A stretch of DNA of 6,120 bases from an uncultured Pseudomonadota bacterium (lineage in GTDB: Bacteria > Pseudomonadota > Gammaproteobacteria > Burkholderiales > SG8-39): the NCBI GenBank assembly GCA_903864555.1, contig CAIPGJ010000526.1, positions 1 through 6,120 on the forward strand. The letters run 5' to 3'. Position numbers and translations under genes: made by a program. Of this stretch, positions 1 through 5,712 are shown piece by piece (position 1 is the stretch's first letter; each line of letters begins with the position of its first letter). The notes under the pieces were generated by a model. That model had not been told where the DNA came from, ran no database searches, and was given only the letters and a program-made list of their open reading frames with translations.

Positions 1-219
1 ATGCTTAAGTCAGAAATCCAAGAATGCCTGACAATGCGAGGGGACACATCCCCTCGCGCTCCCCTATCTCAGGGCGCCTAACGGCAATGCTGTTAGGGAA
101 GTATTGAACAAGTGGGCTACGCCCCCTTGTCTATCCCCACTTCAGAGGAAACATTTGAACGGTGATCCTCGATTCGAGACTTGATTAGTGTTTCCTTAGG
201 CGCTCAAAGTGAGAGCCCG
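1..219. other. Gene-free, hairpin-rich intergenic region
   Basis: I see no credible gene here. The stretch is packed with inverted repeats: CGAGGGG/CCCCTCG at 38-56 with loop ACACAT; CCTAAC/GTTAGG at 77-97, continued inside by GCA/TGC; ACAAG plus GGGC against GCCC plus CTTGT around 107-130; AGGAAACA (146-153) against TGTTTCCT (189-196), which encloses the palindrome CTCGATTCGAG. The first two belong to a repeat that recurs at 1160-1229. Clustered palindromes of this kind are typical of REP-like extragenic elements; that assignment is an inference. On the minus strand this region is the 3' flank of the Bug-type gene. Confidence 0.6.
27..96. repeat. REP-like repeat, copy A (intergenic)
   Basis: This 70-base unit matches 1160-1229 without gaps at a constant offset of 1133 and in the same orientation. 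By eye about 61 of 70 positions agree. It contains two palindromes, CGAGGGG-ACACAT-CCCCTCG and CCTAAC-GGCAATGCT-GTTAGG, both intact here and each slightly degraded in copy B. On the minus strand the copy is open in the frame that matches copy B, but that frame soon ends at a TAA near the window start and has a TAG upstream, so this copy is not part of a gene. Confidence 0.75.
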
Positions 220-230
220 TCATTCGGGCT
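214..230 (-). terminator. Weak hairpin over the Bug gene stop codon
   Basis: AGCCCG/CGGGCT forms a 6-bp stem with a 5-base loop that contains the TGA stop of the binding-protein gene. The stem is followed on the minus strand by CTCACTTTGAG rather than a T-run, so it is at best a poor intrinsic terminator. It could equally be a simple stop-codon hairpin. Confidence 0.2.
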
Positions 231-1251
231 TAATCCCGCTTTCTTTAATGACCTTGGTCCAGCGAGCCCACTCGGTCACGTAAACTTCCTGCGCCTTTTC
301 CGGCGTCGTCGGCCACGTTTCTCCACCTACTAATTGTTTATTGACTTCAGGGAAAGCCAGGATTCTCGTAATTTCACGATTCAGGCTCCCAATCACAGCA
401 GTAGGCGTTCCCGCGGGCGCTGCAAAGCTGTACCAGCCCGTGGCCTCATACCCAGGCAAGGCCGACTCCGATATCGTCGGTAACTCAGGCGCAACGCTTG
501 ATCGCTTCGCACTCGAGATTCCTATCGCCTTGAGTTTTCCGGCGCGGACTTGGGGGAACGTTTCTATGACTGTGCCGAACAGCATCGAAACGTGCCCTCC
601 GATAATGTCATTCATTGCCAACGCTCCGCCTTTGTATGGAACGTGAACGATATTTACTTTGGCCATGACCTTCAACATCTCACCTGCCATGTGATTCCCT
701 CCGCCAGTACCTGCGGAAGCGAAAGTCACCTTCCCAGGCTGTGAGCGCGCGAGGGCAATTAGCTCGTTTACATTGTTCACGGGGAGATTGTTGGGAACAA
801 CAAGAAGATACGGGAAGGTATAGGCCATAGTAATTGGTGAGAAATCCCGCACCGGGTCATACTCTACGTTGCGAAAGAGACTTGGGTTAATTACATGCGC
901 CGCCACGGCCATGAGCAGTGTGTAACCGTCCGCTGGCGCCTTCGCGGCGAGGACAGTACCGACGACTCCACCCGCCCCAGGACGATTCTCCGTCAATACG
1001 GGTTGGCCTAATGACCCCAGGTGCTGTGCCACGATACGAGTGGTAATGTCCGCCCCACCACCCGGAGGAAAAGGAACGATGATACGGATCGGCTTGCTTG
1101 GATAGTCAGCCGCCTGAGCGAGTGCGGACGACGCAATGAGGATAGCGGCACTTAGAGTGCCTAACAATGCGAGGGGACACATCCGCTCGCGACCCCCTGA
1201 GTCAGGGCGCCTAACGGCAATTCTGTCAGTCGCTCTTAGAAGTTTTTTCAT
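220..1251 (-). CDS. Bug/TctC-family periplasmic solute-binding protein
   Basis: Predicted 343-residue extracytoplasmic receptor of the tripartite tricarboxylate transporter (Bug) family, which binds small carboxylates or related solutes in the periplasm; the ligand cannot be read from sequence. After a hydrophobic segment (about residues 26-45) and an ALA-QAA cleavage region, the mature part starts near DYPSKPIRIIVPFPPGG (49-65), the family hallmark. ENRPGAGG (88-95), HVPYKGG (203-209), GKLKAIG (238-244) and APELPTISE follow, and the C-terminus is normal. The ATG at 1251 is chosen because AAGGAAG lies 3 bases upstream and gives MKKLLR; a longer TTG start at 1374 would run into the tRNA, and the ATG at 1182 would give a signal peptide without positive residues. 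Residues 8-31 are encoded by a dispersed repeat, so the n-region is unusually long. No TctA/TctB membrane genes are adjacent, as is common for orphan Bug receptors. DNA here is more AT-rich than in the genes to the right. Confidence 0.93.
   Translation of the reverse strand: MKKLLRATDRIAVRRPDSGGRERMCPLALLGTLSAAILIASSALAQAADYPSKPIRIIVPFPPGGGADITTRIVAQHLGSLGQPVLTENRPGAGGVVGTVLAAKAPADGYTLLMAVAAHVINPSLFRNVEYDPVRDFSPITMAYTFPYLLVVPNNLPVNNVNELIALARSQPGKVTFASAGTGGGNHMAGEMLKVMAKVNIVHVPYKGGALAMNDIIGGHVSMLFGTVIETFPQVRAGKLKAIGISSAKRSSVAPELPTISESALPGYEATGWYSFAAPAGTPTAVIGSLNREITRILAFPEVNKQLVGGETWPTTPEKAQEVYVTEWARWTKVIKESGIKPE
1160..1229. repeat. REP-like repeat, copy B (inside the Bug CDS)
   Basis: Second copy of the 70-base unit at 27-96, in direct orientation. 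It lies wholly inside the binding-protein gene and supplies codons 8-31, read as TDRIAVRRPDSGG then RERMCPLALLG. Removing about 23 codons would leave a compact signal peptide (MKKLLR followed by LLGTLSAAILIASS), close to usual Bug N-termini. I infer an in-frame insertion that the protein tolerates. The CGAGGGG palindrome has one mismatched pair here, and CCTAAC/GTTAGG is partly lost, as expected if protein coding now constrains it. Confidence 0.7.
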
Positions 1252-1254
1252 GCT

Positions 1255-1261
1255 CTTCCTT
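1255..1261 (-). promoter_or_regulatory. Ribosome binding site of the Bug gene
   Basis: The minus strand reads AAGGAAG, then AGC, then the ATG at 1251, so the AGGA core sits 5 bases from the start codon. It is the reason for preferring this start over the upstream TTG and over the ATG at 1182. Confidence 0.7.
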
Positions 1262-1290
1262 CTAATGGATCGCCGAAGGGTTTGAGGCAC

Positions 1291-1325
1291 CGGGACATTT
1301 TCCAGCGACCAGAGAAAATGTCCCG
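1291..1325. repeat. Perfect 12-bp stem hairpin beside the tRNA
   Basis: CGGGACATTTTC (1291-1302) pairs perfectly with GAAAATGTCCCG (1314-1325) around an 11-base loop. It lies 15 bases past the tRNA CCA end on the minus strand and 39 bases before the Bug start. No T-run follows on either strand, so a classic intrinsic terminator is unlikely. The GGGACA core also occurs in the REP-like unit (GGGGACACAT), so it may be a related palindromic element or may act as a 3'-end processing or attenuation hairpin. The loop edge carries TGGTCGCTGG, identical to part of the neighbouring tRNA 3' exon. Confidence 0.7.
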
Positions 1326-1340
1326 ATGCTGCTGACTGTT

Positions 1341-1650
1341 TGGTGGGCCCTGCTGGACTCGAACCAGCGACCAAGGGATTCAGGTTGGCACGAGTTTCCC
1401 CGTTCCCCGGACTATCTCATCACCTTCGGCCTGGCCGTTAAGGTGTCGGGCGCTCTTGGCGGTCATTAAGGGGGCTGTACCCCTCCGCTAGTCTCTGCAC
1501 CTTCCGGGAATGCATTCCCGGCTTGGCTCAGGATTACCCTATCTTGCGACGTAGGCTTCCCTGAATTCACCCGATTTTCGACCGCCGTTTCCGACGGAAG
1601 TCACCGCTTGTCGATGAGTCCCCTGCTCTAACCAACTGAGCTAAGGGCCC
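1341..1650 (-). tRNA. tRNA-Ile(CAU), interrupted by a group I intron
   Basis: The 5' exon (1650-1614, 37 nt) and 3' exon (1380-1341, 40 nt) join into a 77-nt tRNA with an encoded CCA. Acceptor GGGCCCU pairs fully with AGGGCCC, the D arm is GCUC/GAGC, the anticodon stem is GGGGA/UCCCU around loop CUCAUAA, and the T arm is GCUGG-UUCGAGU-CCAGC. Anticodon CAU and close resemblance to E. coli ileX identify the minor isoleucine tRNA, whose C34 is changed to lysidine by TilS so that it reads AUA, rather than tRNA-Met. The intron lies directly after the anticodon U36. The tRNA works only after splicing, because the intron splits the anticodon loop. A GATAAT box at 1658-1663 on the minus strand could be the -10 element, but no good -35 element is visible. 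Confidence 0.93.
1381..1613 (-). ncRNA. Group I intron (IC3-like ribozyme), 233 nt
   Basis: Self-splicing group I ribozyme with no internal ORF. The conserved core is readable: TTCAGGGAA (P), AATCCTGAGCCAAGCC (Q), GGTGCAGAGACTA (R) and GATAGTCC (S), very close to the cyanobacterial tRNA-Leu and Azoarcus tRNA-Ile introns. Pairings drawn by eye: P1 joins exon UCAU to guide GUGA with a U-G wobble at the splice site, extended by CG/CG; P2 CCGUCG/CGGCGG has a GAAA loop (1597-1582); P3 UCGGGUG (1574-1568) with CGCCCGA (1452-1446); P4 UCAGG/CCUGA; P5 CCUA/UAGG; P6 arm CCGGGAA/TTCCCGG (1521-1504); P7 GACUA (1493-1489) with UAGUC (1414-1410); P8 CACCUU/AAGGUG (1445-1421); P9 ACGGG/CUCGU with a GAAA loop (1403-1390). 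The intron ends in the expected terminal G at 1381. A hairpin at 1488-1459 is extra to the minimal fold. Confidence 0.93.
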
Positions 1651-1657
1651 TGCCCAA

Positions 1658-1663
1658 ATTATC
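1658..1663 (-). promoter_or_regulatory. Candidate -10 box of the tRNA gene
   Basis: GATAAT on the minus strand ends 7 bases before the first base of the tRNA, which would give almost no 5' leader. No hexamer resembling TTGACA lies 16-18 bases upstream (the best is about TTCCCT), so this is a weak call. Confidence 0.25.
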
Positions 1664-1771
1664 GCCGATTCAGAGGCTTAAGGGAACCATGACATGCACT
1701 TGCCAGGCACTGGATGGGCCATTGACAGGGACTGTCGGCGTATCCGGCTGCCGGCATGAAGAACACCGGAT

Positions 1772-1839
1772 AATTATGATCATAAATTCATCGTCTATCC
1801 AATGATGACAAGGATAGCCATTCATAAATGATCATAATT
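1772..1839. repeat. AT-rich inverted repeat with paired TGATCA palindromes
   Basis: AATTATGATCAT (1772-1783) is the exact reverse complement of ATGATCATAATT (1828-1839). Inside, CTATCC (1795-1800) pairs with GGATAG (1812-1817). Each outer arm also contains a palindrome: TTATGATCATAA at 1774-1785 and ATGATCAT at 1828-1835, with centres 52 bp apart, close to five helical turns. The patch is strikingly AT-rich for its surroundings. It could be a two-site operator, a cruciform or hairpin element, or a miniature element with 12-bp terminal repeats; I see no flanking target duplication. Confidence 0.6.
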
Positions 1840-2043
1840 TCCAAGACCGGTCGATGGCTGCCACGGTCCGCCACTGCGGTTGAAGGGACTGGACTGAACA
1901 GAAAAGGCAGGCATCGTGTGTCTGCCGAAGCCCATGGATTGCCGGCAATGTGCCGCCAGATGACGCAGTGCCAGTTACCTGATGGCTTGTCGCCCGATCC
2001 CAACCGAGCGCGGCACGTGGTCCATGCCGGGCTGAGCGTTCAC

Positions 2044-4212
2044 TCAGGCCAAAGAACCGGAACGCCCGGCCCGACTGCGGCTGACATGGATCCAGTCTTT
2101 CCGCAGCGCGCTGCCGCTGCTCGAGCGCAGCAAGGTCTCAAACTGCTCAGCCGGTACCGCACCACCAAAGTGGAAACCCTGCATCAGTCGGATGCCGAAA
2201 TCACTGAGGCACCGGGACTGGGCTTCGGTCTCCACGCCCTCGGCAACCACCGCCAGGCCCAGCGATCGGGCCATGCCGCCGATGGCAGCCACAATGGCCC
2301 TGTCGTCGGAGTCAATGACGACATCCTTGACGAAGGCACGGTCTATCTTGAGCGAACTGATGGGCAGTCGCTTCAGGTAGGAAAGCGAGGAATAGCCGGT
2401 GCCGAAGTCGTCGATGACCACCTTGACACCGAAGTCACGCAGCGCATTCAGGATGCGCAAGGTTGGCTCGACGAAGTTCATCAATCCGGTCTCGGTGATC
2501 TCCACGGCGAGCCGCTGCGGCGGCAACCCCGCGGACTCGAGCACTCGCTGCACCACCTTGAACAGGTCGCGCTGCTGCATATGCTTGCTGGTGACGTTGA
2601 TGCCGGCATAGATCGGATCAAGCCCCAGGTCGGTCCAGGACCTGAGCTGATTGCACACGGTCTCGAATGCCCACTCGGCCATGGGTATGATGAGGCCGGT
2701 TTCCTCGGCCAGCGCGATGAACTCCGACGGTGGCACCAGCCTGTCGCCTCGCTGCCAGCGCATCAATGCCTCCGCCCCGGCAATTTTGCCAGTGCTGACA
2801 TCGACAATCGGCTGCCAGTGCAGACGCAGCTCCTGGCGCTCCAGCGCCTTTCGCAGATCTCCCTCGACACGCAAGCGTTCCACGCTGGCCGTGAGCATGC
2901 CCGACTTGAATTCCCGCCAGGCATTGCGGCCCGAGGCTTTGGCAGCCTGCATTGCGACTTCGGCGTGCGCCAGCAGCGCCTCACTGCCATCGCTATCCTC
3001 CGGATAGGTGGCGATGCCGATGCTGGCTGTCACCCAGCACTCCTGCCCCTCGACCATCACCGGCTTGCGCAAGGCCTCGAGGATGCGTTCAGCCACGCGG
3101 CCTGCGTCCTCGCGCTCGGTGAGATCGGTGAGCAAAACCACGAACTCGTCACCGCCAAGGCGGGCAACAGCCGTGTTCTCGCCCTCGTGGCCGAGCAGAA
3201 TCGGGTTGCGGCTGCGCACCGAGAGGTTGAGCCGGCTGGCCACCTCACACAACACACCGTCCCCGGCGGCCCGCGCCAGGGTGTCATTGACAATCTTGAA
3301 ACGGTCCAGGTTGATCACCAGCGAAGTCACCCGTCCCCGGGCCTCCCGCGCCTGGTCGACCGCCTCTTCGAAACGGCGGCGAAAGAGGCTGCGATTGGCC
3401 AGCCCGGTAAGACTGTCGTAGTTGGACAGGCGGCGCACATGCTCTTCCGCACTCAGCCTGTCGGTGATGTCCTGGATGGTGCCGATGATGCGCACGATGT
3501 GCGAGGCGGCATCCCGCTCGGCTTCGGTCTCGATCTGCAACTGCCGCTCACCGGCGATGGTGTCTACCTTGCCCTCGAAGCGGTGACTGCGCCCGGTCTT
3601 GAGCCCGGCCAATGCCTGAAAACGGAAGGCATCGACCCCGTCAGGATAGAAAGCCGTGAGGAAATCCTGCTCCGGCACGCCCGTCTCGTTGCACTCCAGT
3701 CCCAGTATGCGAAAGCACTCCTCGGAGGCCGTCACCGTGCTGGAGGCCAGGTTCCATTCCCAGCTGCCCAGGCGCGCGATGCGCTGGGCCATGGCCAGCT
3801 TGGTGCGGCTGCGTGCCAGTTCCTCGCGCATGCGCGAAGTGCGCAGGAGGTAACGGATGCGCTCGGCCAGCAGTCTCATCTGGGGCGACTTGATGAAGAA
3901 GTCGGTGGCGCCGGATTCGTAGGCACGGGCGATCGACGCCTCATCATCGAGGCCGGTGAGCATGATCACCGGCACATGCTCGCCCTCGGGGAGCGCCCTC
4001 AGGCGGCGGCAGGTCGCAAATCCATCCAGTCCGGACATCATGGCATCGAGAAGCACGATGTCAGGACGGCACGCACCAAAGGCGTCTATCGCAGCCTGAC
4101 CACTGCCGACATCGGTCACCAGCAGGCCGCGCTCTTCCAGCGCCGCCTTGACCAGCATGCGCACCATTGCATCGTCGTCCACGACAAGGACGCTGTCCGA
4201 ATTATTAGTCAC
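2044..4212 (-). CDS. Response regulator REC-PAS-GGDEF-EAL, c-di-GMP signalling
   Basis: Cytoplasmic 722-residue protein predicted to couple a phosphorelay to c-di-GMP turnover. REC (about 7-120): acidic pocket D12-D14, phospho-acceptor D56 in IVLLDAMM, T86 and K108. PAS (about 140-250), containing RIARLGSWEWN and ending in IIGTIQDITD. GGDEF (about 262-430): NYDSLTGLANR, N309 and D318 in the guanine pocket, LGGDEF at 352-357; the first Asp of the usual DxDxFK motif is N301 (NLDRFK), and no RxxD inhibitory site precedes GGDEF. EAL (about 450-700) keeps EAL (481-483), N539, E571 of EITE, DDFGTG (601-606), K622, E658 in AEGVE and Q678 in QGF. I infer mainly phosphodiesterase output, with GGDEF possibly a GTP-binding regulatory domain. 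Start: GTG at 4212 with GGAGGAG 8 bases upstream; the open frame continues to an ATG at 4509, but those 99 codons are low-complexity Ser/Arg and lie upstream of the ribosome binding site. No histidine kinase is adjacent. Confidence 0.93.
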   Translation of the reverse strand: MTNNSDSVLVVDDDAMVRMLVKAALEERGLLVTDVGSGQAAIDAFGACRPDIVLLDAMMSGLDGFATCRRLRALPEGEHVPVIMLTGLDDEASIARAYESGATDFFIKSPQMRLLAERIRYLLRTSRMREELARSRTKLAMAQRIARLGSWEWNLASSTVTASEECFRILGLECNETGVPEQDFLTAFYPDGVDAFRFQALAGLKTGRSHRFEGKVDTIAGERQLQIETEAERDAASHIVRIIGTIQDITDRLSAEEHVRRLSNYDSLTGLANRSLFRRRFEEAVDQAREARGRVTSLVINLDRFKIVNDTLARAAGDGVLCEVASRLNLSVRSRNPILLGHEGENTAVARLGGDEFVVLLTDLTEREDAGRVAERILEALRKPVMVEGQECWVTASIGIATYPEDSDGSEALLAHAEVAMQAAKASGRNAWREFKSGMLTASVERLRVEGDLRKALERQELRLHWQPIVDVSTGKIAGAEALMRWQRGDRLVPPSEFIALAEETGLIIPMAEWAFETVCNQLRSWTDLGLDPIYAGINVTSKHMQQRDLFKVVQRVLESAGLPPQRLAVEITETGLMNFVEPTLRILNALRDFGVKVVIDDFGTGYSSLSYLKRLPISSLKIDRAFVKDVVIDSDDRAIVAAIGGMARSLGLAVVAEGVETEAQSRCLSDFGIRLMQGFHFGGAVPAEQFETLLRSSSGSALRKDWIHVSRSRAGRSGSLA

Positions 4213-4220
4213 TTGTTCCG

Positions 4221-4227
4221 CTCCTCC
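4221..4227 (-). promoter_or_regulatory. Strong ribosome binding site for the GTG start
   Basis: The minus strand reads GGAGGAG, 8 bases of spacer, then GTG at 4212. It is a near-ideal Shine-Dalgarno sequence and decides the start of the REC-PAS-GGDEF-EAL gene, trimming 99 codons from the longest open frame. The REC domain then begins within 10 residues, as usual for response regulators. Confidence 0.85.
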
Positions 4228-4343
4228 GGAAATTATGCACCTATCCGTTCTGGATCGATGCGATCCGGATGTGGACAGGGATGAGCCCGCTGACCTCTGC
4301 GACACCATGGACGCCATCAGCAGCGATGATTCCGATGTTTCCA

Positions 4344-4370
4344 ACACGATCACAGCCGACACGATCACAG
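4344..4370. repeat. Tandem 12-bp repeat, candidate regulator site
   Basis: ACACGATCACAG occurs at 4344-4355 and again at 4359-4370, a perfect direct repeat with a 15-bp period (CTGTGATCGTGT on the minus strand). It lies about 130-160 bases upstream of the GTG start of the signalling gene. TGTGATC resembles a CRP/FNR-type half-site, but the arrangement here is direct rather than inverted, so regulator identity is open. Confidence 0.4.
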
Positions 4371-4521
4371 TTGCCGGCGGCCACGATGGCGATGAAGATG
4401 AAGGTTTCGGGGATCGGCTAGGCAGAGACGACGCCTGCCGAGAAAGACTCGCTTGCGCCCTGCGTGCCGCCCCGGACAGCGCAGGCATTGCCCGCAGCCA
4501 GCCCGGCAATGACGGGACGCA

Positions 4522-5712
4522 TCACCTGCCGCGCGGCAGACCGAGCAGTCGTTCGGCGATGATGTTGCGCTGGATTTCCGCGGTGCCCGCGCTGATGGTG
4601 AAGCGCAGGGCGTTGAGGTAGTCCACCGAGGAGAGCCCCTCGTCCCGCCGCCGTTCCAGCCCGCCAATGCCGAGCAGGTCCGTGGCCAGACGCGCGATCT
4701 TCTGCTTCATCTCGGCAAAGTACAGTCGCACCACCGAGCCTTCCGGCCCGGGATAACCGGTTCTGTCGATGCGCGACACCATGGTGTAGACCAGTGAGCG
4801 TAATGCCGATATCTCCGCCCTGAGGACCGCCAGGCGGGAAACGAACTCATCGTCCTCGATGGCAGCCTTGCGTCCATCCGGACCAGGATGGCTGCGCGCC
4901 CAGGCAATCAGCCTTTCCAGTTCCAGTGACAGTTCGATCTGGTCACGCGCATGCGCGGTGCCGCGCTCGAACCCCAGCGTGGACATGGCCACACTCCAGC
5001 CCTCGCCGACCCGGCCCACCACATTGGCCAGGGGAATCCGCACCTCGTCGTAGAACACCTCGTTGAAGTGGTGCTCCCCCACCAGATTGCGGATCGGTCG
5101 CACCGTGATGCCGGGGGTGCGCATGTCGCAGATCAGCCAGGTGAGGCCGCGATGGCGTGATGATTCCGGATCGGTGCGGATCAGCAACTCCTGGTAATCG
5201 GCGATATGGGCATAGCTGGTCCAGATCTTCTGCCCGTTGACCACCAGGTGCTCGCCCTCGATGCGTCCGCTGGTGCGCAGGCTGGCCAGGTCAGAACCGG
5301 CCGAGGGCTCGGAGAAGCCCTGGCACCACACCACCTCGCCCCGGAGTATCTTCGGCAGGTGGAAGGCCTTCTGCTCATTGGATGCCCGGGTGATCAGCGT
5401 CGGGCCGCCATGGTTGAGGCCGACCATGCCCGCCCCCACATGTGGCGCTTCGGCGCGCGCGTATTCCTCGTACCAGATGATCTGGCGCAGCAGTGGCAGG
5501 CCCAGCCCGCCGTATTCGCGCGGCCAGGAAATACCGGCCCAGCCGCCCTGATACTGCGTGCGCTGCCAGCCCAGGTCGTATTCGCGCTGGCCGGCGGCAT
5601 CACGCGGGCGCGGCATGCGCGGCTGGTTGGCTTCTATCCATTCCCGCACCTGCGCGCGGAACAATTCGTCGTCGGCACTGAACAGCGGATGGAGGGCTGC
5701 TGTCATGGGCAT
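4522..5712 (-). CDS. Acyl-CoA dehydrogenase, probable catalytic subunit
   Basis: Predicted 396-residue FAD-dependent cytoplasmic enzyme that oxidises an acyl-CoA at the alpha-beta bond; full family length. The N-terminal helical domain includes WAGISWPREYGGLGL (58-72). The central beta domain carries WCQGFSEPSAGSDLASL (129-145), the FAD/substrate loop, and VNGQKIWTSYAHIADY (158-173). The C-terminal helical domain ends with SAGTAEIQRNIIAERLLGLP. The usual catalytic Glu of MCAD (YEGT) is A375 here, but E249 in GFERGT matches the alternative helix-G position used by IVD, LCAD and catalytic subunits of alpha2-beta2 steroid dehydrogenases such as ChsE4. I therefore infer an active enzyme. Its ATG overlaps the stop of the preceding dehydrogenase gene (TGATG), implying translational coupling and probably a joint complex. 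An ATG two codons downstream (5706) is an alternative start. Substrate cannot be assigned. Confidence 0.92.
   Translation of the reverse strand: MPMTAALHPLFSADDELFRAQVREWIEANQPRMPRPRDAAGQREYDLGWQRTQYQGGWAGISWPREYGGLGLPLLRQIIWYEEYARAEAPHVGAGMVGLNHGGPTLITRASNEQKAFHLPKILRGEVVWCQGFSEPSAGSDLASLRTSGRIEGEHLVVNGQKIWTSYAHIADYQELLIRTDPESSRHRGLTWLICDMRTPGITVRPIRNLVGEHHFNEVFYDEVRIPLANVVGRVGEGWSVAMSTLGFERGTAHARDQIELSLELERLIAWARSHPGPDGRKAAIEDDEFVSRLAVLRAEISALRSLVYTMVSRIDRTGYPGPEGSVVRLYFAEMKQKIARLATDLLGIGGLERRRDEGLSSVDYLNALRFTISAGTAEIQRNIIAERLLGLPRGR

Larger units (their letters stand above)
1651..2043. other. Intergenic region between signalling gene and tRNA
   Basis: No convincing gene. The 71-codon frame at 1788-2003 on the minus strand has no family resemblance and no clear ribosome binding site. 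The right end is the 3' flank of the signalling gene; TGAG/CTCA around 2033-2046 overlaps its stop but makes only a short stem without a T-run. Short inverted repeats occur at 1742-1771 (ATCCGG/CCGGAT) and near 1724 (GACAG-GGA-CTGTC). The clearest structure is the AT-rich inverted repeat at 1772-1839. The left end should hold the tRNA promoter. Confidence 0.55.
4213..4521. other. Intergenic region upstream of the c-di-GMP gene
   Basis: No gene is supported; open frames crossing this gap are extensions or shadows. On the minus strand it is the 3' flank of the acyl-CoA dehydrogenase and the promoter region of the signalling gene. CATTGCC (4486-4492) and GGCAATG (4505-4511) form a 7-bp stem with a 12-base loop about 10 bases past the dehydrogenase stop, without a T-run. 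GGATCG-ATG-CGATCC sits at 4252-4266. A CATAAT at 4232-4237 (minus strand) is a possible -10 box with no convincing -35 partner. Confidence 0.5.

Noticed and set aside
75..97. Integron attC site suggested by GCCTAAC and GTTAGGG
   Set aside because: The boxes are only about 9 bases apart, with no room for the inner L boxes and spacers of an attC site, and no integron integrase is seen. The REP-like reading fits better.
1291..1325. Intrinsic terminator of the tRNA transcript
   Set aside because: The stem is strong, but the sequence after it on the minus strand is GTGCCTC, with no U-tract, so I kept it only as a hairpin.
1252..1374. A 41-residue N-terminal extension of the Bug protein from a TTG at 1374
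   Set aside because: It would start inside the tRNA 3' exon and read through the hairpin at 1291-1325. The ATG at 1251 has a good ribosome binding site and a normal MKKLL start.
1788..2003. A 71-codon minus-strand frame in the gap before the tRNA
   Set aside because: No ribosome binding site, no recognisable domain, and it runs through the inverted-repeat element.
1828..4284. An 818-codon open frame on the plus strand antisense to the whole signalling gene
   Set aside because: It mirrors a GC-rich gene whose REC, PAS, GGDEF and EAL motifs are unmistakable on the minus strand. The antisense product has no recognisable domain, and long antisense open frames are common in GC-rich coding DNA.
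4213..4509. A 99-residue N-terminal extension of the REC-PAS-GGDEF-EAL protein
   Set aside because: The extension is low-complexity Ser/Arg/Ala sequence, and the strong GGAGGAG site lies inside it just before the GTG at 4212, where the REC domain begins.
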